64,000 nucleotides of DNA from CAIWHR01 sp963846855. GTDB lineage: Bacteria > Pseudomonadota > Gammaproteobacteria > Burkholderiales > Casimicrobiaceae. The stretch lies in contig CAWJXK010000012.1 of assembly GCA_963846855.1 (NCBI GenBank), positions 71,985-135,984 on the forward strand, in the 5' to 3' direction. Position numbers and translations under genes: made by a program. Shown here piece by piece: positions 52,261 through 62,988 of the stretch. Below the pieces are notes generated by a model. The model made no database searches. It saw nothing but the letters and a program-made list of their open reading frames with translations, and was not told the origin of the DNA. The stretch's first letter is position 1. Every line of letters begins with the position of its first letter.

Positions 52261-53181
52261 CTATTCCGTCGGCAGGAACGCGTCGACCGAGAGATAACGC
52301 TCGCCGGTGTCGTAGTTGAATCCGAGGATACGGGCGTCGGGGGCGAGCTCCGGGAGCTTCTTCGCGATGGCCGCGAGCGTCGCGCCCGACGAGATGCCGA
52401 CCAACATCCCTTCCTCGCGCGCCGCACGACGCGCCATTTCCTTTGCCGCGTCCGGTTCGACCGCAATCGTGCCGTCGAGCAGCTTGGTGTCAAGAATCTG
52501 CGGAATGAATCCGGCGCCGATGCCCTGGATCGGGTGCGGCGAGTGCTGGCCTCCCGCGATCACCTGCGACGGCGTGGGCTCGACCGCGAAAACCTTGAGC
52601 TTGGGCCACTTCGGTTTCAGCACCCGCGCGCAGCCGGTGATGTGGCCGCCGGTGCCCACGCCCGTGATGATCGCGTCGAGGCCCTCGGGGAAGTCGGCCA
52701 GGATTTCCTGCGCCGTCGTGCGCATGTGGACGTCGACATTGGCGGGATTCTCGAACTGCTGCGGAATCCACGAGCCGGGCGTCGCCGCGGCGAGCTCCTT
52801 CGCCTTCGCGATGGATCCCTTCATTCCTTCCGCGCGCGGCGTCAGCGCGAAGGTGGCGCCATACGCCAGCATCAGGCGGCGCCGCTCGACGGACATGCTG
52901 TCGGGCATCACCAGAATAAGCTTGTAGCCCTTGACGGCCGCGACGATCGCGAGGCCGATGCCGGTGTTTCCCGACGTGGGCTCGATGATCGTGCCGCCGG
53001 GCTTCAGTATTCCGCGGGCCTCGGCATCCTCGATCATCGACAGGCCGATGCGGTCCTTGATGGAGCCCCCGGGATTCGAGCGCTCCGACTTGATCCATAT
53101 GTTCTGGCCTGGTCCGAACAGTCGATTGACGCGGATGTGCGGCGTGTTGCCGATCGTGCCGAGAATGTTAGCGAAGGGCAT
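52261..53181 (-). CDS. cysK: Cysteine synthase A (O-acetylserine sulfhydrylase)
   Basis: PLP enzyme that makes L-cysteine from O-acetylserine and sulfide. It has 306 residues. PLP-binding Lys42 is in SNPGGSIKDRIG, the substrate loop is PTSGNTGIGLA, and the phosphate loop is TGVGTGGHITG. GISSGATLAA near the C-terminus is the serine contacting the pyridine nitrogen. Active site complete. CysM is less likely given PTSGNTG and HSPHPIQGIGAGFIP. Single gene between tetR and the divergent rmuC. Confidence 0.94.
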   Translation of the reverse strand: MPFANILGTIGNTPHIRVNRLFGPGQNIWIKSERSNPGGSIKDRIGLSMIEDAEARGILKPGGTIIEPTSGNTGIGLAIVAAVKGYKLILVMPDSMSVERRRLMLAYGATFALTPRAEGMKGSIAKAKELAAATPGSWIPQQFENPANVDVHMRTTAQEILADFPEGLDAIITGVGTGGHITGCARVLKPKWPKLKVFAVEPTPSQVIAGGQHSPHPIQGIGAGFIPQILDTKLLDGTIAVEPDAAKEMARRAAREEGMLVGISSGATLAAIAKKLPELAPDARILGFNYDTGERYLSVDAFLPTE

Positions 53182-53349
53182 GGGATCCTCTCGAATGCGG
53201 AGCGGTGCCGGCGGGTGCGGCGGACGGATAGTTTAACCATTTGTGGCGGTTCGTCACGGGCCCCGTTCGATGGCGTCCATCCGTCATGTGACGCGCCGCC
53301 CGCGCGGGTGAAGCCGCCGGAGAATCTTCCGTAGTAAACTGCCGCGGCC

Positions 53350-54660
53350 ATGCCGGATGCTTCCATCGTTGTCGTCATCGCGGCCATCGTCGTGGTCGCG
53401 CTGCTGCTGACGGTGGTGCTGTCCCGCCTCGGCCGACTTGTCGCCGCGCGCGACGAAGCGGTTCGCGCGTCGGCCGAGCTCAAGGCCCGCCTCGACCTGC
53501 TCGCCGCGCAGGGCGCCGATCTCGAGCGCGACGTGCGGCAGGACCTCTCGCTCGCTCGCACCGAGCAGGCGGCCGCCGCGGCCGGCTCGCGCACCGAGAT
53601 CCTCGCGGCGCTGGGGCAGCTCCGGCAATCGAACGAGCAGCGCCTCGAGGCGATACGCGCGGCGGTCGAGCAGCGCCTCGACCTCCTGCGCAACGAGAAC
53701 GCGCAGAAGCTCGACCAGATGCGCGCGACCGTCGACGAAAAGCTGCAGGCCACGCTCGAGCAGCGCCTCGGCGCGTCGTTCAAGCAGGTGTCGGACCGCC
53801 TCGAGCAGGTGCACAAGGGACTGGGAGAGATGCAGACGCTCGCCGTCGGCGTCGGCGACCTGAAGCGCGTGCTGACCAACGTGAAGACCCGCGGAACCTG
53901 GGGCGAAGTGCAGCTCGGGATGCTGCTCGCCGAGGTGCTGACGCCGCAGCAGTACGCCAGCAACGTCGAGACCGTGCCCGGCAGCAGGAAAAGAGTCGAA
54001 TTCGCCATCCGATTGCCGGGGCGCGGACCCGACGGCGCGCCCTGCTGGCTGCCGATCGACGCCAAGTTTCCGCTCGACGACTGGCAACGGCTGCAGGACG
54101 CGCTCGAGCGTGCCGACGCGCCCGCCGCGGACGCCGCCCGCAAGGCGCTCGCCGATTTCCTGAAGCTGCAGGCGAGAACGATCCATGATTCGTACGTCGC
54201 GCCGCCGCACACGACGGATTTCGCCATCCTGTTCGTGCCGACCGAGGGGCTCTATGCCGAAATGATGGCCCGCCCCGGATTCGGCGAGCAGCTCCAGCGC
54301 GAATTCCGGGTGACCTTCACCGGCCCCACGAATTTCCTCGCGCTCCTGAACAGCCTGCAGATGGGCTTCCGCACGCTCGCGATCGAGCAGCGCGCGAGCG
54401 AGGTATGGAAGACGCTCGCGCTGGTCAAGACGGAATTCAACCGGTTCGGCGACGTGCTCGTGCAGACCAAGAAGAAGCTCGACGAGGCAAGCTCGAACAT
54501 CGACAAGGCCAGCGTGCGCACGCGGGCGATGGCGCGCACGCTGCACGAAGTGGAGACGCTGCCCGACGCCGAGGCCGACCGGCTGCTGAGCCAGGACACG
54601 TCCGGTGCGACGCTCGATGCGGAAGGCGAGGACCCGCCGCCTGCGCCGCCGGAACCCTGA
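53350..54660 (+). CDS. rmuC: DNA recombination protein RmuC
   Basis: A 436-residue membrane-anchored protein limiting inversions at short inverted repeats. One N-terminal helix (IVVVIAAIVVVALLLTVVLS) is followed by a long coiled coil (about 35-165) and a nuclease-like domain with RGTWGEVQLGMLLAEVLTPQ, PIDAKFPLDDW and FVPTEGLYAEMM, all RmuC signatures of the PD-(D/E)xK type. C-terminal tail acidic/Pro-rich. ATG 53350 is 168 bases from cysK (divergent). Confidence 0.93.
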   Translation: MPDASIVVVIAAIVVVALLLTVVLSRLGRLVAARDEAVRASAELKARLDLLAAQGADLERDVRQDLSLARTEQAAAAAGSRTEILAALGQLRQSNEQRLEAIRAAVEQRLDLLRNENAQKLDQMRATVDEKLQATLEQRLGASFKQVSDRLEQVHKGLGEMQTLAVGVGDLKRVLTNVKTRGTWGEVQLGMLLAEVLTPQQYASNVETVPGSRKRVEFAIRLPGRGPDGAPCWLPIDAKFPLDDWQRLQDALERADAPAADAARKALADFLKLQARTIHDSYVAPPHTTDFAILFVPTEGLYAEMMARPGFGEQLQREFRVTFTGPTNFLALLNSLQMGFRTLAIEQRASEVWKTLALVKTEFNRFGDVLVQTKKKLDEASSNIDKASVRTRAMARTLHEVETLPDAEADRLLSQDTSGATLDAEGEDPPPAPPEP

Positions 54661-54670
54661 TCACGGTCCG

Positions 54671-55459
54671 ATGTTCGCCACGCTCAAGAACTGGCGGCGG
54701 CAGCGCGTCCTGCGCACTGCCGAGATCCCGGAACCGCTCTGGCGCGAGGCGCTCGAGCTGCTGCCGTTCCTCGCGATCTGCACCGACGAGGAGTTCCTGC
54801 GGCTGCGCGCCAAGGTCATCCTGTTCCTGTACTCGAAGTCGATTGTCGGCGCGCGCGGCCATCGCGTCACGCCGCTGCAGCGCGTCGTGATCGCCGCGCA
54901 GGCGTGCATTCTCGTGCTGAATCTCGACATGAGGTATTACGACGGCTGGGAGAACATCATCGTCTACCCCGACGAGTTCGTCCCCGGCTGGGAGTGGGAG
55001 GACGACGCCGGCGTCGTGCACACGAACGACGCTCCGCTGGCGGGGGAGGCGATGCCCGGCGGCCCGGTCGTGCTTTCATGGCCGGACGTGCTCGCGAGCA
55101 CGGACTGGGATGCGGCGGGGATGAACCTCGCGATTCACGAATTCGCGCACAAGCTCGACATGCGCAACGGCGCCGCCAACGGCTGTCCACCGTTGCCGCC
55201 GACGATGTCGCCGAGGCGCTGGGGGGAGACGCTCGAGGACGCGTACGTGCATTTCTACAAGCGTGTCGAGTCCGGCGACCGCACGGCGATCGATCCGTAC
55301 GCCGCCGAATCGATCGCGGAGTTCTTCGCGGTGCTCTCGGAAGTGTTCTTCGCCGATCCCACGCTGCTGCTGCACGAGTATCCGAACGTGTATCGGCAGT
55401 TCCGCGAGTTCTACCGGCAGGACCCTGCCGCGCGCACCGAGCTCCTGCAGGACGAGTGA
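54671..55459 (+). CDS. mtfA: Zinc-dependent peptidase MtfA (Mlc titration factor)
   Basis: Cytosolic metallopeptidase of 262 residues. In enterics MtfA binds the repressor Mlc and so derepresses ptsG; outside them the target is unknown. The zinc site HEFAH (His156, Glu157, His160) and the downstream glutamate in ESIAEFFAVLSEVFF match the family, as does NIIVYPDEFV. ATG at 54671 is 10 bases after rmuC. The frame's earlier in-frame start at 54605 would overlap rmuC. Confidence 0.92.
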   Translation: MFATLKNWRRQRVLRTAEIPEPLWREALELLPFLAICTDEEFLRLRAKVILFLYSKSIVGARGHRVTPLQRVVIAAQACILVLNLDMRYYDGWENIIVYPDEFVPGWEWEDDAGVVHTNDAPLAGEAMPGGPVVLSWPDVLASTDWDAAGMNLAIHEFAHKLDMRNGAANGCPPLPPTMSPRRWGETLEDAYVHFYKRVESGDRTAIDPYAAESIAEFFAVLSEVFFADPTLLLHEYPNVYRQFREFYRQDPAARTELLQDE

Positions 55460-55522
55460 TCCGCGCTGCGCGGAGACGGCCTCCCGGCGCGGGTGTCGTC
55501 CATCGGACGTCGCCCTTGCTTC

Positions 55523-57169
55523 TCAGCCCGCCAGCGCGCGGTCGATGATTTCGGACGCCGCGATGCCGGACGGCAGCGCGCCGAAGGCCGCCCCGGCGAA
55601 AGAAGCGGAATCGAGCCGCGTCGCGCAGAACGCGTCGCTGACCGATGCGGGCGCGTGCCGCAGCAGCAGCGACGCCTGCAGTGACACGGCAACCCGCTGC
55701 GCCAGCGATCGCGCGTGCCATTCGTCGTCGGATGGCGCCTCGATGTCGCGCGCAAGCGTCCCCGTGAACGCATCGAAGGCCGCGTGCACGCCACGCGCGG
55801 CGGCGATTTCCGCGAGCAGGGCGTCGCGGGCGGCAGGCTCGCGCTTCATCGCGCGCACGACGTCGAGACAGATCACGTTGCCCGATCCCTCCCAGATCGA
55901 ATTGACCGGCATCTCGCGATAGATGCGCGGCAGCGCGCTCTCCTCGACGTAGCCGCTGCCGCCGTTCACCTCCATCGCCTCGGCAGCCAGCGCGGGTCCG
56001 CGCTTGCACAGCCAGTACTTGGCGGCCGGCGTGACGATACGCGCCAGTGCGCGCTCGGCTTCGGGCGCATCGGCCTCGAAGGCGCGGGCGAGGCGCAATG
56101 CAAGCGCTGTCGCGGCTTCGACCTCGAGCGCGAGGTCGGCCAGCACGTTTCGCATCAGCGGCTTCTGCACGAGCAGGCGGCCGAATGCCACGCGATGGCG
56201 GGCGTAGTGGATGGCGCGGGCGAGCGCCGCGCGCATCATCCCGGCGGTCCCCAGCACACAATCGAGCCGCGTGTGCTGAACCATTTCGAGGATCGTCGTG
56301 ACGCCGCGGCCCGGCTCCCCGACCGGCCACGCCAGCGCCCGGTCGAACTCGACCTCGGATGACGCGTTCGAGCGGTTGCCGAGCTTGTCCTTCAGGCGGT
56401 TGATGCGCACGGCGTTGCGCGCGCCGTCCGGCAGAAAGCGCGGCAGCAGGAAGCACGAGATTCCGGCGCCCTCGCGCGCGAGCACGAGATGCCCGTCGCA
56501 CTGGGGCGCCGAGAAAAACCATTTGTGCCCGGTGAGGCGGACCGTACCTTCGCCCGACGCCGGATCGGATTCCGCCCGCGTCGTATTGCTGCGCACGTCC
56601 GAGCCGCCCTGCCGCTCCGTCATTCCCATGCCGATCAGCAGCGATCGCTTCTGCGCCACGGGCAGCGTACGCGGATCGTAGTCGCGCGTCAGCAGACGGG
56701 GAATCCAGTCGCGCGCGACCGACGGAAGCGTCGACGCGGCGCGCGCGAGCACCGGAAAGCTCGCGAACGTCATCGTCAGCGGGCATTGCGTCCCGTTCTC
56801 GACCTGCGCGTGCAGATGGTATTTCGCGGCCCGCGCGACCTGTGCGCCAGGGACCGGGTTGCTCCACGGCGCGCAGTGCTCGCCCTCGGCGCCGGCGAGG
56901 CGCATCAGCTCATGCCATGCCGGATGGAAGTCGACCGCATCGACGCGCTCGCCGCGTGCATCGTGCGTGCGCAATTGCGGAGGATTGCGATTGGCCGCGT
57001 CGGCGAGCGCCAATGTTTCGGCTCGCCCGAGCCGCCGTCCCCACGAGCCGACCTCATCCCGCGAGGCGCCGCCGCCTTCGCGCTCCAGCGCTTCGCGTAG
57101 CGCGGCGTCGTCGGTCAACAGGTCGCGGTCCGCATACGGCGGCGGCTGGTTCGGGAACGGCGTGGGCAT
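55523..57169 (-). CDS. aidB: Acyl-CoA dehydrogenase of the AidB subfamily
   Basis: Flavoprotein of 548 residues, of the size of E. coli AidB (541), longer than ordinary acyl-CoA dehydrogenases. The N-terminal FPNQPPPYADRDLLTDDAAL is the AidB hallmark. GMGMTERQGGSDVRSNTT is the flavin/substrate loop, and MEVNGGSGYVEESALPRIYR with NSIWEGSGNVICLDVVRAM closes the active site. E. coli AidB binds DNA and is induced by alkylation; whether this copy belongs to an Ada regulon cannot be seen. ATG 57169 is preferred to GTG 57181. Confidence 0.9.
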   Translation of the reverse strand: MPTPFPNQPPPYADRDLLTDDAALREALEREGGGASRDEVGSWGRRLGRAETLALADAANRNPPQLRTHDARGERVDAVDFHPAWHELMRLAGAEGEHCAPWSNPVPGAQVARAAKYHLHAQVENGTQCPLTMTFASFPVLARAASTLPSVARDWIPRLLTRDYDPRTLPVAQKRSLLIGMGMTERQGGSDVRSNTTRAESDPASGEGTVRLTGHKWFFSAPQCDGHLVLAREGAGISCFLLPRFLPDGARNAVRINRLKDKLGNRSNASSEVEFDRALAWPVGEPGRGVTTILEMVQHTRLDCVLGTAGMMRAALARAIHYARHRVAFGRLLVQKPLMRNVLADLALEVEAATALALRLARAFEADAPEAERALARIVTPAAKYWLCKRGPALAAEAMEVNGGSGYVEESALPRIYREMPVNSIWEGSGNVICLDVVRAMKREPAARDALLAEIAAARGVHAAFDAFTGTLARDIEAPSDDEWHARSLAQRVAVSLQASLLLRHAPASVSDAFCATRLDSASFAGAAFGALPSGIAASEIIDRALAG

Positions 57170-57242
57170 CGTGTCGCGCACGATCCGATGTTACATGCGG
57201 GGCCGCCGGAACGTCGTGCGGCGCGCTACGCCCTCGGTGCGC

Positions 57243-57800
<558 letters not shown>

Positions 57801-57821
57801 GGATGTCGAGCCTGGCAAGCG

Positions 57822-58385
57822 TCAGGAGCCGCCGTCGAGCGCTTTCAGCGCCCGGAAGAGCTCGCGATAGGCGTGGGGCGGCGACCCGTGGAGCCGCTCC
57901 TCGCGCGCCTTCGCGATCAGCGGGCGCAGCGTCGCGGGGTCGAGACCGGGGTAGGCCGCGACGAGCGCGTCGAGCGCGCCTGGCTCGTCCAGCAGCCGCG
58001 CCCGCCATCGCTCGAGCGCGTGCTGGCGCGCGGTATCGGCGTGAATGCCCTGTGTCCAGGCCGCGAGACGCGATTCGATGGGGACGGGATCGACGTCTCG
58101 CATCAGCTTGCCGATGAACTGGAGCTGACGCTTGCGCGCGCCCCACGCAGTGATCTTGCGCGCCTGCCGCACGGCCTCGACCAGTCGCTCCGGCAGCAAG
58201 GCGTCCGCTGCGAGCAAATCGAGCTTGCCGTCGTCGATGCCGACCAGGCGCTCGCCCAGGTCCTGCAGCGCGTGCATCTCTGCCTTACGCCGGGTCTTCG
58301 ACGGCGGAAGGCTGTCGGTACCGGTAGGGGCGGGGATCGTATCGTCGCGCCGGCGGCGGCGCTGCAGTTCGTCGGCCCGGGGCAT
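57822..58385 (-). CDS. darP: Ribosome-associated protein DarP (YjgA, DUF615)
   Basis: Late 50S assembly factor of 187 residues. The stretch PPSKTRRKAEMHALQDLGER is the family signature, followed by RKITAWGARKRQLQFIGKLM. It is highly basic and helical. Neighbouring pmbA (divergent) and mogA downstream form an arrangement typical of betaproteobacteria. Confidence 0.93.
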   Translation of the reverse strand: MPRADELQRRRRRDDTIPAPTGTDSLPPSKTRRKAEMHALQDLGERLVGIDDGKLDLLAADALLPERLVEAVRQARKITAWGARKRQLQFIGKLMRDVDPVPIESRLAAWTQGIHADTARQHALERWRARLLDEPGALDALVAAYPGLDPATLRPLIAKAREERLHGSPPHAYRELFRALKALDGGS

Positions 58386-58561
58386 CGTTTCGGCGGAAAT
58401 CGTGAACTCGTGGGCGGTCGCGAGGCAAGCGGGAGTCGCGGTTTGCTATGATAACCGACTGTCAGCGTGGGGATTCCGGCCTTCGATTCGCATCGCGGCC
58501 GACCGGTGTCCTGGCGGCGGCGCTGCCCAATAGCATCAACAAGTCAGGTTCCGGTTCATCG

Positions 58562-59974
58562 ATGACTGCCACCGTCAAGGCTGCACGCAGCGGCCACGCG
58601 CAACGCGCCGCCGCTTCCCCTCAGGGAATGGCCGGGGCGCGGCGTCTGCCATTGCCGGGAGCCGAGCTCGAGCGGATCGCCGAGTCGATCCTCGCGGCGG
58701 CAAAGGCGGGCGGCGCGACCGCTGCCGAAACCGAAGTTTCGCAGGCCGTCGGGCAAAGCGTGACCGTGCGCCGTGGCGAGGTCGAGACGGTCGCCTACAA
58801 CCGCGACAAGGGTATCGGCATCACCGTCTACCTCGGGCAGCGGCGCGGCCACTCGAACACCGCCGACTTCGCGCCGGAGGCGATCGACGCTGCGGTCGCA
58901 AAGGCGCTCGCAATCGCGCGCTACACGGCGGAGGACGCGGCGGCGGGACTCGCCGATCCCGACCGGCTCGCGCGGACGATTCCGGACCTTGATCTCTATC
59001 ATCCGTGGGACCTCGGCGTCGACGCGGCGATCGCGCTCGGCCAGGCGGCGGAAGGCGCTGCGCTGGCCGTCGACCCGAGGCTCACCAATACCGAAGGCAG
59101 CACCGTCGCGCGCAACGAATCCGAATTCGTCTACGCGAACAGCAACGGCTTCCTGAACGGATACCGGGCGTCGCACCATCACATCGATTGCTCGGTGATC
59201 GGCGACCCTGGCGACGGAGCGATGCAGCGCGACTACTGGTACACGACGGCGCGTGCCCCTGGCGATCTCGAGTCCGCCGAGCGCGTCGGACGCGTGGCGG
59301 GGGAGCGGACGGTGCGCCGGCTCGACGCGCGCAAGCTCGCGACGACCGAGTGTCCGGTGGTCTTCGAGGCCCCCGAGGCTGCTGACCTGATCGGCTATTT
59401 CGTCGGCGCAGTATCCGGCGGGTCGCTGTACCGCCGCTCTTCGTTCCTGCTCGATTCCCTCGGCGAGCGGGTCTTCGCGCCACACGTCTCGATCCGCGAG
59501 GAGCCGCACCTTCCGCGCGCGCGCGGCAGCGCGCCGTTCGATGCCGAAGGAGTTGCGACTTTGCCGCGAGACGTCGTGCGCGAAGGCGTCGTGCGGGGCT
59601 ATTTCCTCGGCAGCTACTCGGCGCGCAAGCTCGGCATGACGACGACCGGAAACGCCGGCGGCAGCCACAATCTCGTGGTCACCCACGGCGACGACGACCT
59701 GCCGGCGCTGCTGCGCCGCATGGGGCGCGGCCTTTTCGTCACCGAGCAACTGGGGCAGGGCGTGAACGCGGTCACCGGAGATTTTTCCCGCGGCGCGGCC
59801 GGCTTCTGGATCGAGGGTGGCGAGATCGCGTACCCGGTCGAGGAGATCACGATCGCCGGCAACCTCAAGGACATGTACCGCAACATCGTAGCCATCGCCA
59901 GTGACGTCGATCGGCGCGGCGCCCGCCATACCGGATCGATGCTGATCGAGCGAATGACGATCGCCGGTCACTAG
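58562..59974 (+). CDS. pmbA: Metalloprotease subunit PmbA/TldE
   Basis: Inactive-partner subunit of the TldD/TldE protease that matures microcin B17 in E. coli and degrades CcdA. It has 470 residues. The N-terminal part has ETVAYNRDKGIGITVYLGQR; the C-terminal part has GNAGGSHNLVVTHGDDDLPA, VTGDFSRGAAGFWIEGGE and ITIAGNLKDM, typical TldE residues. ATG 58562 chosen; about 20 residues longer at the N-terminus than usual. tldD is not in the window. The next gene starts 12 bases later. Confidence 0.94.
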   Translation: MTATVKAARSGHAQRAAASPQGMAGARRLPLPGAELERIAESILAAAKAGGATAAETEVSQAVGQSVTVRRGEVETVAYNRDKGIGITVYLGQRRGHSNTADFAPEAIDAAVAKALAIARYTAEDAAAGLADPDRLARTIPDLDLYHPWDLGVDAAIALGQAAEGAALAVDPRLTNTEGSTVARNESEFVYANSNGFLNGYRASHHHIDCSVIGDPGDGAMQRDYWYTTARAPGDLESAERVGRVAGERTVRRLDARKLATTECPVVFEAPEAADLIGYFVGAVSGGSLYRRSSFLLDSLGERVFAPHVSIREEPHLPRARGSAPFDAEGVATLPRDVVREGVVRGYFLGSYSARKLGMTTTGNAGGSHNLVVTHGDDDLPALLRRMGRGLFVTEQLGQGVNAVTGDFSRGAAGFWIEGGEIAYPVEEITIAGNLKDMYRNIVAIASDVDRRGARHTGSMLIERMTIAGH

Positions 59975-59986
59975 GAACCGGCCCTG

Positions 59987-61654
59987 ATGCGCGCCACGCA
60001 CGCCGTACCTCCGCCGCGAATGCTCGAGCGCACCCTGAATCTGCTGCGATCGGTCAACGATCCGCTGCGCAACGCCAACGCGGCGTCGCGCTGGATCGCT
60101 TCGCTGCCGCTCGGGGGCGACGCCCTCGCGATCCAGAAGGACATGCTCGACGTCGTCAGCGAGTTTCCGGGCGCGCGGCGCGACGCCGGACCGGCCCAGG
60201 TCGAGGCACTGCTGCGGCTCGACGCCCGGCTCGAACCGGTGATCGCCGAGCTCACGCAGCAGTACACGTTCAACTACCAGAAGAGCACGGGCGTCGAATC
60301 GCGCCTGTGGCATTCGGTGTTCGATCTGGTGAAGGCCTTCGCCAACGCCTACCAGGCCGCGCTGAAATCCGGTTACCCCCGCGCCGGCAACAAGCGCTGG
60401 CGGGCAGTGCTGCCGTGGGCGTTGGTGCGGCTCGCGCATTACAAGGGCATCGACGGCAAGTTCCGGCTTTTCCGCTACGGCACGTGGATCCCGGCGCAAT
60501 GGCGCGAGTTCCACGAGCTCTACGAATTCGCGCGGATGCGCGGCTGGCAACGCGAGCAGCTGGTGCTGGGGGCCGGCTCGTTCGCGCACACGGGCGTTTC
60601 GGTCGAGGGCCAGTATCTCAAGACGCTGCTGCTGATGCGGCTCGACTCCGGCAACTTCACACCTGACCAGGTCGAATGGGTCGCGCGGCAGCTCGAGGAC
60701 TGGGCGCCGACGCTGATGCTGGCGCCACCGCCGGGCACGGGCGCGGGATTCCTCGTCGATCTCACCGGCACCCAGGGGCTGCGCCGGCAGGACGGCAAGC
60801 ACACCGGCGGCCGCGTCATGTACCTCGATGCGTCGCCCGTCTATGGGCGCATCGTCGAGCGCATGCGCTGGCTGCCGGAGAAGGACGACCAGCCCGGGAA
60901 GCCGGGCGAGCCGCCCGCGCGCGAGCAGAAATTGCTGCTCATGCGCCTCGCCTCGCTGTTCGGCCCGGAGGCGCTGGCGCACGCGCCGCGTGCGGCGCGG
61001 CAGTCCACCGAGGGCGACGTGCGCGTCGTCGTCGGGCTGCAGGCGCTGACCCGCGCCGTCGCCGAGATCGAGCGGCTGCCCGATTCCGCGCGCACGCCGG
61101 GCATCGCCGCGAGCTACGACGAAGTCACGCAGATGGTGAACCCGACGGTCAATCCGGATTCCGTCGCGCGCCGGATCCACGGGACCACCTGGCGCATCGC
61201 CGATCGCAGCGACACCGGCTGCCGGCTGCTCGCGCCGGTCAAGGAGGCGCCCGCGAAGCTCGGCGACATCCTGGCGATCCGCGAGGGGGATGCCTGGGCG
61301 CTCGCCGTCGTGCGCCGGATGCAGCGCCAGCACGTCGAGGAAGTCACCATCGGTGTCGAGATCATCGCGCGCCGCCTCGTGCGGGTGCTGCTGCGCACCT
61401 GGGTCACGCCGTCTGCCGCGGCGCGGGGAGGCGCCGACCGGCCGTTCTTCGGCATCTATCTGCCGGCGCATCCGCTCAACCGCCAGTCTGCGCAGCGGAG
61501 CCTGATCGCGCCCGACGACAAGTGCCCGACCGGTGGCATGGTCGAGCTCGACACCGGCAACGCGCGCTACCTCATCCGCTTCACGCAGACGCTCGAGCGC
61601 CAGCCCGGTTGGGCGTGGTCGCTCTTCACCGCGGTGCGCAAGCTGACGGCTTGA
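59987..61654 (+). CDS. Large hypothetical protein, possible degenerate PilZ-like C-terminus
   Basis: A 555-residue cytosolic protein without signal peptide or membrane segments. It is mostly helical in the first ~330 residues (ALKSGYPRAGNKRWRAVLPW, YEFARMRGWQREQLVLGAGS). The last ~170 residues are beta-rich: WRIADRSDTGCRLLAPVKEA carries a D-x-S-x-x-G element like the second half of a PilZ site. The usual R-x-x-x-R partner is not clear, so c-di-GMP binding is uncertain. It is 12 bases after pmbA, so probably co-transcribed. Confidence 0.7.
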   Translation: MRATHAVPPPRMLERTLNLLRSVNDPLRNANAASRWIASLPLGGDALAIQKDMLDVVSEFPGARRDAGPAQVEALLRLDARLEPVIAELTQQYTFNYQKSTGVESRLWHSVFDLVKAFANAYQAALKSGYPRAGNKRWRAVLPWALVRLAHYKGIDGKFRLFRYGTWIPAQWREFHELYEFARMRGWQREQLVLGAGSFAHTGVSVEGQYLKTLLLMRLDSGNFTPDQVEWVARQLEDWAPTLMLAPPPGTGAGFLVDLTGTQGLRRQDGKHTGGRVMYLDASPVYGRIVERMRWLPEKDDQPGKPGEPPAREQKLLLMRLASLFGPEALAHAPRAARQSTEGDVRVVVGLQALTRAVAEIERLPDSARTPGIAASYDEVTQMVNPTVNPDSVARRIHGTTWRIADRSDTGCRLLAPVKEAPAKLGDILAIREGDAWALAVVRRMQRQHVEEVTIGVEIIARRLVRVLLRTWVTPSAAARGGADRPFFGIYLPAHPLNRQSAQRSLIAPDDKCPTGGMVELDTGNARYLIRFTQTLERQPGWAWSLFTAVRKLTA

Positions 61655-61804
61655 TCGCGGCCGAATTCGGTTAGAATCTTTCGTCGTCCAAGAGCGGAGG
61701 CCTCGGGCCGCCCCGAGGGGAATCCGCCGGTAAATCGATTCAGCACTTCGACCGGCGCGCTGGAACATGTGCGCCGCCCGCTAAATTCCTTGGAGGTAGT
61801 CCCC
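61655..61804 (+). promoter_or_regulatory. dctP leader region
   Basis: Contains TTGATC (61651-61656) and TAGAAT (61672-61677), a possible but short-spaced promoter. Two GC-rich hairpins follow (CCTCGGG/CCCGAGG near 61699-61717; CGGCGC/GCGCCG near 61750-61775), then a strong ribosome site GGAGGT seven to eight bases before the dctP ATG. Confidence 0.45.
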
Positions 61805-62905
<1,101 letters not shown>

Positions 62906-62947
62906 CCCGACGTGACGACCGGCGGTTCCGGCGTGGACCGCCGCGCG

Positions 62948-62988
62948 GCGCGCCCTGCGAATCAATGGCGGGCGCGCTTTTTATTTCT
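62948..62988 (+). terminator. Terminator of dctP
   Basis: GCGCGCCC and GGGCGCGC arms around a loop, followed by TTTTTATTT, about 45 bases after the dctP stop. It lies inside the 3' end of the longest version of the dctM frame on the other strand. Confidence 0.8.

Noticed and set aside
58556..61768. 1070-codon open frame on the minus strand
   Set aside because: It lies antisense to pmbA and its downstream gene; the residue content is dominated by Arg, Gly, Ala and Asp as expected for the shadow of GC-rich genes, with no domain visible.
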